A stretch of 64,000 nucleotides of DNA from Holdemania massiliensis AP2 (GTDB lineage: Bacteria; Bacillota_I; Bacilli_A; Erysipelotrichales; Erysipelotrichaceae): NCBI RefSeq assembly GCF_000327285.1, contig NZ_HE998567.1, forward strand, positions 1,077,210-1,141,209. The letters run 5' to 3'. Each line of letters opens with the position of its first letter. The first letter of the stretch is position 1. A program made the translations under genes and the position numbers. Positions 20,543-28,661 of this stretch are shown here, in pieces. The notes beneath the pieces were generated by a model, which was not told the origin of the DNA, searched no databases, and saw only the letters and a program-made list of their open reading frames with translations.

Positions 20543-20584
20543 TTGGCAATCCTTCTCCCTTGATGATTGGGGATTGCCTTTTAT
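20543..20584 (+). terminator. rho-independent terminator after the small membrane protein
   Basis: GGCAATCC pairs with GGATTGCC around a 17-18 base loop and is followed by TTTTATTTTT. Confidence 0.75.
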
Positions 20585-20654
20585 TTTTCTCTTTATCCTT
20601 GAATTTTGATCTTATAATAAGCTTCTTCAAGACAAACACTGAAATCGAGAAACA

Positions 20655-20687
20655 GAAAAACGGACACTCTTTTTCAGAATGTCCGCC
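20655..20687 (-). terminator. rho-independent terminator of the fructose-type PTS operon
   Basis: On the minus strand CGGACATTCT pairs with AGAGTGTCCG (one mismatch) and is followed by TTTTTC, about 20 bases after the aldolase stop. Confidence 0.8.
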
Positions 20688-20706
20688 AATTTGATCCTGG
20701 GAGGAT

Positions 20707-21591
20707 TTATTCGTTGCCTGTCGAAACAGACTCACCATAGAAATACTGATTATTGGAGCCGATCACTCTGATGTACTCCTTCACAAACTGCTTTACGGCA
20801 GCTTCGGCCGTCATGCACAGTTCCAGATAATCGGCATTCGGTTTTGCTTCCAGCTTTTCCAGCATGGCATTTTTTGCGGCATGGAAAGCATCGGTGCAGA
20901 CGTTGATCTTATTGATGCCGCCTGCCACGGCCTTGCGGATATTTTCTTCGCCGCTGCCGCTGCCACCGTGCAGAACCAACGGCATATCCAATGCCTTTTT
21001 CAGTTCAGCCAGACGTTCAAAGTTCAGCACTGGGACATAACCCTTCGGATAATCGCCATGGGCCGTTCCGATCGCCACCGCCAGAGCATCACAGCCAGTA
21101 TCCTTTACGAACTGCTTTGCTTCTTCGACATTGGTATACAGATCAACCTTACTGTTGTCGCCATCAGCTGCCTGACCGACGTGTCCCAGCTCTGCTTCGA
21201 CACAGATTCCATGCGGATGAGCTAAGGCGCAGACCACTGAAGTCCGCTTGACGTTTTCTTCATAAGGATAGGAAGAAGCGTCAATCATCAGACTGGTGAA
21301 GCCGTTATGAATGGCCGTAACCATATCTTCCAGCTTTCCGCCGTGATCCAGGTTTAAGGCAACCGGGATGCTGGCACGTTCAGCCAGTTCTTTCACTAAC
21401 GGAACGATTTCCGTCAGATGCGCATGCTTGCCGATCTGGCCTGGGCCCATCTGAACGATAATCGGGGAATGTTCTTCCTCGGCGGCGCTGATCACAGCGC
21501 GGGCCATTTCCATATTGATGCTGTTGACTGCCATCACCGCGTAATTATGCTGATGCGCGTGCTGCAGGATATCCTTCATCGAAACTAACAT
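20707..21591 (-). CDS. class II fructose-bisphosphate aldolase family (ketose-bisphosphate aldolase)
   Basis: Zinc-dependent aldolase of 294 residues that would cleave a ketose phosphate to DHAP and an aldehyde. Zinc-ligand segments are visible: ALNLDHGG, VEAELGHVG, AIGTAHGDYPKG and LVLHGGSGSG, and the DHAP-binding NINVCTDA-like part reads INKINVCTDAF. The family includes FbaA, GatY/KbaY and IolJ, which cannot be separated by eye. As the last gene of a fructose-type PTS operon it probably cleaves the PTS product after a second phosphorylation, or a deoxy-keto-acid phosphate as in IolJ. Confidence 0.9.
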   Translation of the reverse strand: MLVSMKDILQHAHQHNYAVMAVNSINMEMARAVISAAEEEHSPIIVQMGPGQIGKHAHLTEIVPLVKELAERASIPVALNLDHGGKLEDMVTAIHNGFTSLMIDASSYPYEENVKRTSVVCALAHPHGICVEAELGHVGQAADGDNSKVDLYTNVEEAKQFVKDTGCDALAVAIGTAHGDYPKGYVPVLNFERLAELKKALDMPLVLHGGSGSGEENIRKAVAGGINKINVCTDAFHAAKNAMLEKLEAKPNADYLELCMTAEAAVKQFVKEYIRVIGSNNQYFYGESVSTGNE

Positions 21592-21653
21592 ATGACTCCT
21601 TCTTTCTTTCCTTCTATAATCTTGCTGAATGGTTTAGCGATTTAAGCTCAGGT

Positions 21654-22748
21654 TTACAGATTGATGTCCAGGTCGACGATTTCTTCTTCCTCTTCCTGAC
21701 CTTCTTCACTTGGCTTTTTGATTGCTGAATAGATGACGCCGGTCGCAACCGAGCCCACGATCAGCGCAATGACTGCCCACATCCAGTTGGTCATCATCGG
21801 GAAGACGAAGATTCCGCCGTGTCCGGCAACCGATTCAACACCCATGGCAACGGCAATGCCGCCGGCCAGCGCTGAACCGATCATGGAAGCTGGAATGAAG
21901 CGTGCCGGATCGGCCGCAGCAAACGGCAGTACGCCTTCAGTAATGAAGCACAAGCCCATTGGGAACGCCGTTTTCGCTGTTTCTTTTTCTGTCGCTGAGA
22001 ATTTCTTCGGCGTCAGCAAGGTCGAAACGAAGACTCCGCATGGAGGCGTCATGCCGCCGATGATCTTCGCGGACATTGGGCCATAGATGCCGTCAGCACC
22101 CAGCGCATTGGCTGCCATGGAAGCTGTCTTGTTGACCGGGCCGCCCATATCGAAGCCCATGCCAGCGCCGATAACCGCACCGATGATGAATTTGGAACCG
22201 CCGTTGAGGCTCATGATCCAGCCCTGCAATGCATTCATCGCAATCGCCATTGGCTTAGCCACAATCGCGAAGAAGGCAACACCGCAGACGAAGGTCGCAA
22301 TGACTGGAATAATCATAACCGGCATCAGACCAACCATCCACTTCGGAAGTTTCCAGGTCTTCATCCACTGAATGAAATAACCGATCACAAAGGCCATCAG
22401 CAAGCCGCCCAAGAAGCCGGCTTTCGACTGGTTTGCCGCATAACCGATAATGAAGCCCGGAACAATGCCTGGACGTTCAGCAATCGAGTAGCACACACCG
22501 GCCGTCATGACCGCCACGCCGAAGCTCATCGCATAGTCAGATAATTTGGAAATCATCCACCAGAACTGTTTCCAATCGAAGCAGTTCAGGTTGGTGAAGA
22601 TGGTAGCGCCCGCTTCCGGAGCGTAGTTGCCGACTTCCCATCCGCCGAAGCCTTTCGCTAAGGCACCCAGGATACCACCGGCCACGATCATCGGAATCAT
22701 GTACGAGATGCCGGTCATCATGTGTTTTTTAAAGTTCAACTTTTTCAT
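21654..22748 (-). CDS. PTS fructose-type transporter subunit IIC
   Basis: Membrane channel subunit of 364 residues with eight to ten helices. The fructose-family features are MMTGISYMIPMIVAGGILGALAKG at the start, GFDMGGPVNKTA (the conserved GGPVNK loop), and PPCGVFVSTLL. The C-terminal tail is acidic (EEGQEEEEEIVDLD), unusual but outside the membrane part. It follows IIB with an 18-base gap. The sugar is unknown; fructose, mannose-like or a modified ketose are possible. Confidence 0.94.
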   Translation of the reverse strand: MKKLNFKKHMMTGISYMIPMIVAGGILGALAKGFGGWEVGNYAPEAGATIFTNLNCFDWKQFWWMISKLSDYAMSFGVAVMTAGVCYSIAERPGIVPGFIIGYAANQSKAGFLGGLLMAFVIGYFIQWMKTWKLPKWMVGLMPVMIIPVIATFVCGVAFFAIVAKPMAIAMNALQGWIMSLNGGSKFIIGAVIGAGMGFDMGGPVNKTASMAANALGADGIYGPMSAKIIGGMTPPCGVFVSTLLTPKKFSATEKETAKTAFPMGLCFITEGVLPFAAADPARFIPASMIGSALAGGIAVAMGVESVAGHGGIFVFPMMTNWMWAVIALIVGSVATGVIYSAIKKPSEEGQEEEEEIVDLDINL

Positions 22749-22766
22749 GGATTCATCTACCCCTTT

Positions 22767-23078
22767 TTATTTTTGGATCTTCTTTTCGATCGTCGCGATC
22801 AAGCTCTTTGGATTCTTCATCGCCACGCTGATCGGAATGTCAACGGTCGGCTTGCCGGCGAAACGTTCCATTCCGCCGACGGCGATATCATGAGCGACGA
22901 TGACAACGTCGGCCGCGGCGATCTCTTCCGCTGTCAGTTTGTTCTGCGCGCCGATCGTCCCCTGCGTTTCGATCTTGCACTGATGGCCTGCCGCCTCGGC
23001 TGCATTCTGAATTTTTTCAGCCACGATATAAGTGTGAGCGATGCCTGCAGTACAAGCTGTAATTCCTACAATCTTCAT
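22767..23078 (-). CDS. PTS fructose-type transporter subunit IIB
   Basis: Phosphocarrier of 103 residues. The phospho-Cys is Cys9 in ITACTAGIAHTYIVAE, the classical fructose IIB loop. A short leader of about 140 bases carrying a cre-like site and two palindromic operators separates it from the IIA gene, so it may have its own regulated start in addition to readthrough from the PRD-IIA part. Confidence 0.94.
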   Translation of the reverse strand: MKIVGITACTAGIAHTYIVAEKIQNAAEAAGHQCKIETQGTIGAQNKLTAEEIAAADVVIVAHDIAVGGMERFAGKPTVDIPISVAMKNPKSLIATIEKKIQK

Positions 23079-23133
23079 TTGGGTTCACCTCCCATCCGTT
23101 TCTCTTCCTTTGGCATGATCATAATTTATCATG

Positions 23134-23149
23134 TTGCAAGCGCTTTAGC
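23134..23149 (-). promoter_or_regulatory. cre-like site (CcpA catabolite control)
   Basis: TTGCAAGCGCTTTAGC contains the AAGCGCTT core of cre sites and differs little from the TGWAARCGYTWWCW consensus. It is 55-70 bases upstream of the IIB start. Confidence 0.5.
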
Positions 23150-23167
23150 TTAACAACTGCGGGAACT

Positions 23168-23215
23168 TTATTACGGTAATTTTTTGATTAAGTAACGATT
23201 AAATTACGGTAATTT
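23168..23215 (-). promoter_or_regulatory. pair of palindromic operators upstream of PTS IIB
   Basis: AAATTACGGTAATTT at 23201-23215 is a perfect 7-1-7 palindrome, and a second copy with core ATTACGGTAAT lies at 23170-23180. Their centres are 33 bp apart, about three helical turns. Half-matching copies occur upstream of the PRD gene (25755-25767) and of uxaB (37968-37980). Confidence 0.55.
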
Positions 23216-23221
23216 TGATCA

Positions 23222-23674
23222 TTAGTTGAGGAATAAATCAATCAATTCCTGCTTTGTTGAAACTTTCTGCAGTTTTTCAACGCGTTCGTCGTTGCCCAGC
23301 TTGCCTGCCAGCTCCGCTAACAGCATCATGTGGTTGGAGGCAAAGTCCGCATCGTCGCTGACGCAGAATAAGAAGACGAGGTTGATCGGCTCATCATCAT
23401 AGCTTTCCCATTCAATTTCATTCTCACAGCGGCCGATCGCAATCCCGATTTTCTTCACCGCATGGCTTTTGCCATGCGGAATCGCAATGTGGTTTCCCAT
23501 TCCGGTGATGCCTTCGGCTTCCCGAATATAGATGTCTTTGACAAACTGTTCGATATCCTCAATGTAGCCGGCTTCGAATAAATGCTGGCTCAAGTCATGC
23601 AACACCTCATCCTTCGTTGTGCTTTTTAAATGCAGGTCGATGATGTTTTCATCCAAAATATCCGCTAATGCCAT
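23222..23674 (-). CDS. PTS fructose-type transporter subunit IIA
   Basis: Phosphocarrier of 150 residues, PTS_EIIA type 2. The active-site His is H67 in GMGNHIAIPHGKS. The rest follows the family pattern (REAEGITGMGNHIAIPHG, then LVFLFCVSD). It lies between the PRD regulator gene (36-base gap) and IIB, so the regulator and its cognate transporter form one transcription unit. Confidence 0.94.
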   Translation of the reverse strand: MALADILDENIIDLHLKSTTKDEVLHDLSQHLFEAGYIEDIEQFVKDIYIREAEGITGMGNHIAIPHGKSHAVKKIGIAIGRCENEIEWESYDDEPINLVFLFCVSDDADFASNHMMLLAELAGKLGNDERVEKLQKVSTKQELIDLFLN

Positions 23675-23710
23675 ACGTTTTCTCTCCTTATCCTCAATGG
23701 GTTTTCTCGC

Positions 23711-25678
23711 TTACTTGATTAAATACTTGTAAAAATCAACGTTGGTCTGAAAATTGCGCAGGATGTTCACCTGTTCATCCGTTCCGACCAGCTTGATATA
23801 CTGCTTATAGAATGCCTGGGTCCTACGGATCTCAAAGTCGTTGGTCATCTTGACGACTAACAGAAAGATCACATCGACGCTTTCGCTGTCCCACAGAATC
23901 GGTTTTTCCAGCGTGGCGATCACCACCCGGGCTTCATTGATCTCATTTTGATCGCCATGCGGAATCGCGACGCCGTTGCCGATCGAGGTCGGCGTAAATG
24001 CTTCACGGTCCAATACGGTCTTCACATATTTGCGCGTGACATAGCCTTTGCGGACCAAGCGTTCACAAAGGAATTTCAGCAGAGCCGGTTTATCCTCGAT
24101 CTGCAGGTGCGTAAAGATTAAATCCGGCTCGAACAGCTGATGGCAGTCGGCATCGAACTGAGCTTCACTGACTTTGTTGAGAATTGTTTTGCGGATCCAG
24201 TGATTGATCTTCTGAATCGAAGCATCCGACAGGAAATCGTCGATTTCCACGATCCGCGGATCCTGGACATTCAGCTGGCGCGTAGTCAGAATCAAATCGA
24301 CATCGGTGACCTTTTCAATCTTGAAGTCATGAACACTGACCACCTTAACCGAATGAATCAGACTGAACGAGCGGCAGATTTTATCGCACAGCATCTGGTT
24401 GATGCCCATCCCCGACGCGCTGACCAGAATCGTTCTGACCGGATTTTCATTGCGCTCCAAGGCCGATTGAATGTAAAGAACGATATAGCCGAGTTCATCC
24501 TCACTGACCTTCAGGTCAAAGTATTCCTCAAACAGCACGGAGATCAGCCAGGCGACGCGGAATGTCTTTTTGTATTCGGTCTTAATATAATTGGTTAAGC
24601 CGTTGGTATGTCCGCGTTCATAGCGCAGCCTGAACAAGGTCGGCCGCATGTGAATCAATAAGCCGTGGTACAGCGCGTCATCATGGTTCAGATCAACATT
24701 GAGAACGTTGCTGACAACGGAGATGATCTTGCGGACAAACTCCTGCAGCTTGTTGTCATATTCCCTTAATACCTCGCCGCTGTCGGCGCTGTAGCCGCTG
24801 TCGATCAGCTTGGAGCATAGAATTTGAATTGACAGAAACGCTTTTTCCTCAGCCGGCAGCGTCATGTTGAAATGCGTGCCGAGCTTTTTGAAGATCGCTT
24901 CGGCAAAGCTGTATTCGTTGTACTTTTGAAGCATCGTCAGCTCCTCATCCGAAAATTTCAGCCGGCGGCTGTTTTTCTGCTGATTCTGATAGATCGCCAG
25001 GGACGCATAGACGAGCACCTCATTAAACGATTCCTCGGCGAATTCAAAGCTCCATTCCTTTTCTGTTTCAATAATGCCGCGGCGCACAGCGTCGAGGTCC
25101 AGTCCCGGCATGAAGAATAAAATACTTTCATCGACATTCGTTTCTGTATCGAATTTCAGAATGAAATGTTTCAGCGCCAGCCGGTAAGACACCTCGTTAT
25201 ACGCCAGCTCCAGCCCCTTATTGCGCACAACATTCAGTTCAATATTGAACAGCTTCAGCCAGCTGCGGCAGTCGTTGATCACCTTGAGTGTTGTCGGGAC
25301 GCTGAGATAAAGCTGAGAAGCCAGCTGCTTTGTCGTCAGGGTGTTGTTTTTCGTACTTTTTAAGACCAGCTTCAGCGCGGTTGCCGTGCGGATCTGATCG
25401 TTCTGCAGCACATCCATGTTATCGGAGTTGCTGATTAGAGAATTCAGTTTCAGCCGCTGCTGTTCATTGGCGTCCAGCCAGATTCCAATGCGTGGTTTCT
25501 TGCATATCTCACCGAGCTGATTGTCCAGCAGCATGTTGTTGATGACTTCCACTTTCGTGCGGATCGTTTTTTCTGACAGTCCAATTTCTTCCGCCAGCTG
25601 ACCGGTCGTCACCATGTCTTTATTTAACAGCGCCTTCAAAATCAGCTGGGTATAGTAATTAGACTTTTGATCATTCAT
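23711..25678 (-). CDS. PRD-domain transcriptional regulator with PTS IIA-like domain (MtlR/ManR type)
   Basis: 655-residue regulator. Order: N-terminal HTH (VTTGQLAEEIGLSEKTIRTKVEVI), a second HTH-like part (LTTKQLASQLYLSVPTTLKVIND), PRD1, PRD2 (SEDELGYIVLYIQSALER), a IIB-like domain and a C-terminal IIA-like domain with phospho-His H574 (GNGVAIPHGD). The IIB-like loop reads LVSASGMGINQ: the phospho-Cys of active IIB domains is absent here, so this domain may sense without being phosphorylated. PRD2 has Tyr where a second His often stands. It is the first gene of the operon it presumably controls, and a terminator-like hairpin precedes it. Confidence 0.9.
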   Translation of the reverse strand: MNDQKSNYYTQLILKALLNKDMVTTGQLAEEIGLSEKTIRTKVEVINNMLLDNQLGEICKKPRIGIWLDANEQQRLKLNSLISNSDNMDVLQNDQIRTATALKLVLKSTKNNTLTTKQLASQLYLSVPTTLKVINDCRSWLKLFNIELNVVRNKGLELAYNEVSYRLALKHFILKFDTETNVDESILFFMPGLDLDAVRRGIIETEKEWSFEFAEESFNEVLVYASLAIYQNQQKNSRRLKFSDEELTMLQKYNEYSFAEAIFKKLGTHFNMTLPAEEKAFLSIQILCSKLIDSGYSADSGEVLREYDNKLQEFVRKIISVVSNVLNVDLNHDDALYHGLLIHMRPTLFRLRYERGHTNGLTNYIKTEYKKTFRVAWLISVLFEEYFDLKVSEDELGYIVLYIQSALERNENPVRTILVSASGMGINQMLCDKICRSFSLIHSVKVVSVHDFKIEKVTDVDLILTTRQLNVQDPRIVEIDDFLSDASIQKINHWIRKTILNKVSEAQFDADCHQLFEPDLIFTHLQIEDKPALLKFLCERLVRKGYVTRKYVKTVLDREAFTPTSIGNGVAIPHGDQNEINEARVVIATLEKPILWDSESVDVIFLLVVKMTNDFEIRRTQAFYKQYIKLVGTDEQVNILRNFQTNVDFYKYLIK

Positions 25679-25732
25679 CCTGTCACCGCCCTTCCCTCGT
25701 CAATAAAATAACATACTTTCCAAGTCCGGCTG

Positions 25733-25781
25733 AAAGAAAAACGGAAACAAAAATCCGGTAATTTTTTGCTTGTTGTTTCCG
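25733..25781 (-). terminator. terminator or attenuator upstream of the PRD-PTS operon
   Basis: On the minus strand CGGAAACAA pairs perfectly with TTGTTTCCG and is followed by TTTTTCTTT, some 55 bases before the PRD start. The loop contains the ATTACCGG element. Since a separate terminator closes the deoR-type gene at 25935, this one may attenuate the PRD-PTS transcript. Confidence 0.55.
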
Positions 25782-25932
25782 CACATCCTGCAAAAATTGA
25801 AAATTATCCCTTTATAAAGGCTTATTTAACCTTTTCATCACAAAACCATAAGTTACTCAAGTTGGCCAATACATTCTCATCACCATGTTGACAACCTGAT
25901 CATCAAACACTATGATAAACATGTCAAGCCGA

Positions 25933-25957
25933 TAAAAAAGTCCGAATATCGGACTTA
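25933..25957 (-). terminator. terminator of the DeoR-family gene
   Basis: AAGTCCGA (25938-25945) and TCGGACTT (25949-25956) form a perfect 8-bp stem with a 3-base loop, followed on the minus strand by TTTTATCGG. It overlaps the stop codon. Confidence 0.85.
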
Positions 25958-26707
25958 GTCAATCAGCTGGATTTTGAGATTTTTGAAATACTGCCGGTAT
26001 TTTTCACTGGGCTGTTCATCGGTGATCACCCCGGTAATGCCTTCAAGATCGAAAAATTTATTAAACGCCACCGTACCGAATTTCGAGTGATCGGCAACAA
26101 TCCAAACTTCCGCAGAATTCTGGATGACATGCCGTTTGATCACGCCTTCGCTGAAATCGGTATTCGTCAGTCCCTTGGAAATCGACAGGCCGACCGTCGA
26201 GATGAACGCTTTATTATAGTAGTACGGATAAAACGAGGTATCGGAAAAGAAGGTCTGGGTTTCCCTTCGCAGCTTCCCGCCCAGACAGATCCCCGTCAGA
26301 TTCTCAGCTTCGATTAACGCGTTCATGACATGCAGGCTGTGGGAGATCACGGTGACTTCCCGCTGATGAAGATACGGGATCATCGTAAAAGCCGTGGATC
26401 CGGAGTCCACAAAAATCACATCGCCGTCCTGCACAAGTCCTGCGGCCAGCTGACCGATTCGGTTTTTGGCTGCCGCGTTGGTCTGTAGCCTGGAAGAAAG
26501 GGTCGGCAGGGTTGCCGCGCTGATCTTTTCCGGCTTGGCCAGGACGCCGCCGTACACCTTGGTGATCACATTGCGGTCTTCCAGCTCCTTCAAATCCCGG
26601 CGCAGTGTCTGCACGGAGATGTTGAACAGCTTTTGAAGCTCCTCATTGCTCACCGAGCGGTTTTTGCGGATATAGGCTTCCATTTCCTGCAAACGATTGT
26701 ATTTCAT
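25955..26707 (-). CDS. DeoR/GlpR family transcriptional regulator
   Basis: Repressor of about 250 residues responding to a sugar phosphate or related effector. N-terminal HTH: VSNEELQKLFNISVQTLRRDLKELEDRNVITKVYGGVLA; C-terminal DeoR sensor domain with VIFVDSGSTAFTMIPYL and WIVADHSKFGTVAF. The frame opens at a TTG (26728), but GGGGAG lies inside that stretch and is well placed for ATG 26707. It is divergent from the isomerase-transaldolase operon, and a perfect inverted repeat lies between them, so it most likely represses that operon and itself. Confidence 0.9.
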   Translation of the reverse strand: MKYNRLQEMEAYIRKNRSVSNEELQKLFNISVQTLRRDLKELEDRNVITKVYGGVLAKPEKISAATLPTLSSRLQTNAAAKNRIGQLAAGLVQDGDVIFVDSGSTAFTMIPYLHQREVTVISHSLHVMNALIEAENLTGICLGGKLRRETQTFFSDTSFYPYYYNKAFISTVGLSISKGLTNTDFSEGVIKRHVIQNSAEVWIVADHSKFGTVAFNKFFDLEGITGVITDEQPSEKYRQYFKNLKIQLID

Positions 26708-26722
26708 GGTTTCTCCCCGACC

Positions 26723-26764
26723 TTTCAACTTTATTCATTATAGACAAGTTGAATCCATGTGACA
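26723..26764. promoter_or_regulatory. divergent promoter region with inverted-repeat operator
   Basis: TTCAACTT (26723-26730) and AAGTTGAA (26745-26752) form a perfect inverted repeat with a 14-base spacer. On the minus strand TTGTCA (26759-26764), 17 bases and TATAAT (26736-26741) make a consensus promoter for the DeoR gene, with the repeat bracketing the -10. A direct repeat GACAAG also occurs. Confidence 0.6.
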
Positions 26765-26782
26765 AGCAGAAAGGAGTTCACG

Positions 26783-27571
26783 ATGTTAAGAAAAAATGAA
26801 GATCTGCATCCGGGTTTCAATCTGATCTGCGATGAGGAAAAAGATCAGATGTTCATGCACATTCAGCTGCTGATCGGCCGCCGGGGTGAGTCCTGGCCGA
26901 TTGAATCCGAACAACAGGAAACGGCGCTGCTTTTGTTAAGCGGAACCCTCACCTATCAATATGAGGGAAAAACCGTCACAGCGAAGCGGCAGGATTTGTT
27001 TCACGATGATGCGACCTGCCTGCACGTCTGCCGGAAAACCCCGGTGGTGCTGACCTTTGAGGAAGACGGCGAGGTTTTAATTCAGCAAAAGATAAATCCC
27101 CAGACCTTTCCCAGCATGCTGTATGACAAATCCAACATTGACAAACAGTTCTTCGGCGAAGGCAAGCTGGCCGCGACGACCAAGCGCCAGGTGACGACGA
27201 TTTTAGATTATGAGCGGACGCCGTACTCGAAGATGGTCTTGGGTGAAATCACTAACTTCCCCGGCATCTGGAGCAGCTATCCGCCGCATCATCATCCTCA
27301 GCCGGAAGTTTATTTCTACAAATTCGATCATCCGCAGGGCTACGGCAGCTGCTTCATGGGCGAGGACGTCTATAAAATCACGCACAACAGCGTCGCCATG
27401 ATTCCCGGCGGACTGACGCACCCGCAAAACGCCGCGCCGGGCTATGCGATGTTCTATGTCTGGATGATTCCGCATCTAGAAGGCAATCCTTGGATTAAGA
27501 CACGAACCTTCGATCCGGATCATGAATGGGTCAACGATGAAAACGCTGAATTCTTCCAGCTTGAACAATAG
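26783..27571 (+). CDS. KduI/IolB-family isomerase (5-deoxyglucuronate isomerase-like)
   Basis: Cupin-fold metal isomerase of 262 residues. IolB hallmarks: an N-terminal MLRKNEDLHPGFNLI part, the metal-binding cluster PPHHHPQPEVYFYKF and the second cupin motif IPGGLTHPQNAAPGYAMFYVWMI. Start 26783 has AAAGGAG upstream. Classical IolB acts in inositol breakdown, but none of IolC, IolD, IolE or IolG is nearby; instead a transaldolase and an iron alcohol dehydrogenase follow. From memory, sulfoquinovose isomerase of the Firmicute sulfofructose-transaldolase pathway belongs to this KduI/IolB family, so that is an alternative function worth weighing. Confidence 0.85.
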   Translation: MLRKNEDLHPGFNLICDEEKDQMFMHIQLLIGRRGESWPIESEQQETALLLLSGTLTYQYEGKTVTAKRQDLFHDDATCLHVCRKTPVVLTFEEDGEVLIQQKINPQTFPSMLYDKSNIDKQFFGEGKLAATTKRQVTTILDYERTPYSKMVLGEITNFPGIWSSYPPHHHPQPEVYFYKFDHPQGYGSCFMGEDVYKITHNSVAMIPGGLTHPQNAAPGYAMFYVWMIPHLEGNPWIKTRTFDPDHEWVNDENAEFFQLEQ

Positions 27572-27594
27572 AAAAGAAAAAGGAGAAACACAAC

Positions 27595-28650
27595 ATGAAT
27601 AAACTATATGAAACCGTCACGCAGTTTCCGCAGACCGAAGTCTGGAACGACTCCTGCAGCTGCGCGGAACTGCAGTACGCGATCGACAACGGCGCCAGCG
27701 GTGCGACCACCAATCCAGTCATCGTCGGCAATGTCCTGAAGAAAGAACTGCCGCAATGGGAAGAAACGATCAAAACGATCATCGCTGACCATCCGGCTTA
27801 TACTGAGGATGAAGTGGCCTGGGATGTGATCAAAGCCCTGGGCGCCAAGGCCAGCAAGCTCTTACTGCCACTGTTTGAAGCCAGCCAGGGTCAGAAAGGC
27901 CGGATTTCCTTTCAGACCAACGCCAAGTTCTATCGCAGCAAGGACAAGATGGTTGAGCAGGCCTGCGAGTTAGCGGCGGTCGTTCCCAATTCCCAGATCA
28001 AAGCTCCGACATCGAAAGCCGGCGTCGAAGCATTCGAGGAATTAACCTATCGCGGCATCAGCATCAATGCGACGGTTTCCTTCACCTGCGCCCAGGCGAT
28101 TGCGGTGGCGGAAGCGGTTGAGCGCGGATTGGCCCGACGGGAAGCTGAAGGACTGCCGACCGCCGAAATGCATCCGGTCTGCACGATCATGGCCGGCCGA
28201 ACTGACGATTACTTAAAAGCCTGGGTGAAGCAGCATGACGTGCTGATCAGTGCTGAAGCGTTAGACATGGCCGGGGTCGCGGTGGTCAAGAATGCTTATC
28301 GCTTATATCAAGAACGCGGTTACCGCGCCAAACTGTTAGTGGCAGCCTTCCGCAATCAGCATCATTGGGAAGAATTCATCGGCGGGGATATCGTGCTGAC
28401 GATCACCAGCGACTGGCAGCGCAAGTACAACGGCAGCGATGTGGAAATCAAAAACAACATCGACACGCCGGTGGAATCCAAACTGATGGAGGAGTTAATG
28501 AAGCTGGATGAATTCAAGAAAGCTTATTTGGAAGACGGACTGAAACCGGAAGAATTTGAGCATTACGGAGCATTCTTAGCGACGATGAACCAGTTTTTGG
28601 GCGGCTATGACGATTTAGTCAGGCTGATCCGCAGCTATATGATTAAATAA
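27595..28650 (+). CDS. transaldolase family protein
   Basis: 351-residue TIM-barrel aldolase that makes a Schiff base with a ketose. N-terminal VWNDSCSCAELQYAI, NGASGATTNPVIVG (the TTNP signature) and QIKAPTSKAG hold the expected Asp and the Schiff-base Lys (K136). It is longer than the about 220-residue FSA-type enzymes and has an extra C-terminal helical part. It could transfer a C3 unit from a sugar or from 6-deoxy-6-sulfofructose to glyceraldehyde 3-phosphate. It lies 23 bases behind the isomerase and 11 bases before the alcohol dehydrogenase, in one operon. Confidence 0.88.
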   Translation: MNKLYETVTQFPQTEVWNDSCSCAELQYAIDNGASGATTNPVIVGNVLKKELPQWEETIKTIIADHPAYTEDEVAWDVIKALGAKASKLLLPLFEASQGQKGRISFQTNAKFYRSKDKMVEQACELAAVVPNSQIKAPTSKAGVEAFEELTYRGISINATVSFTCAQAIAVAEAVERGLARREAEGLPTAEMHPVCTIMAGRTDDYLKAWVKQHDVLISAEALDMAGVAVVKNAYRLYQERGYRAKLLVAAFRNQHHWEEFIGGDIVLTITSDWQRKYNGSDVEIKNNIDTPVESKLMEELMKLDEFKKAYLEDGLKPEEFEHYGAFLATMNQFLGGYDDLVRLIRSYMIK

Positions 28651-28661
28651 GGAGAAAAAAC

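Noticed and set aside
26783-27571. Complete inositol catabolic operon
   Set aside because: Only an IolB-like gene is present; IolC, IolD, IolE and IolG are missing around it.
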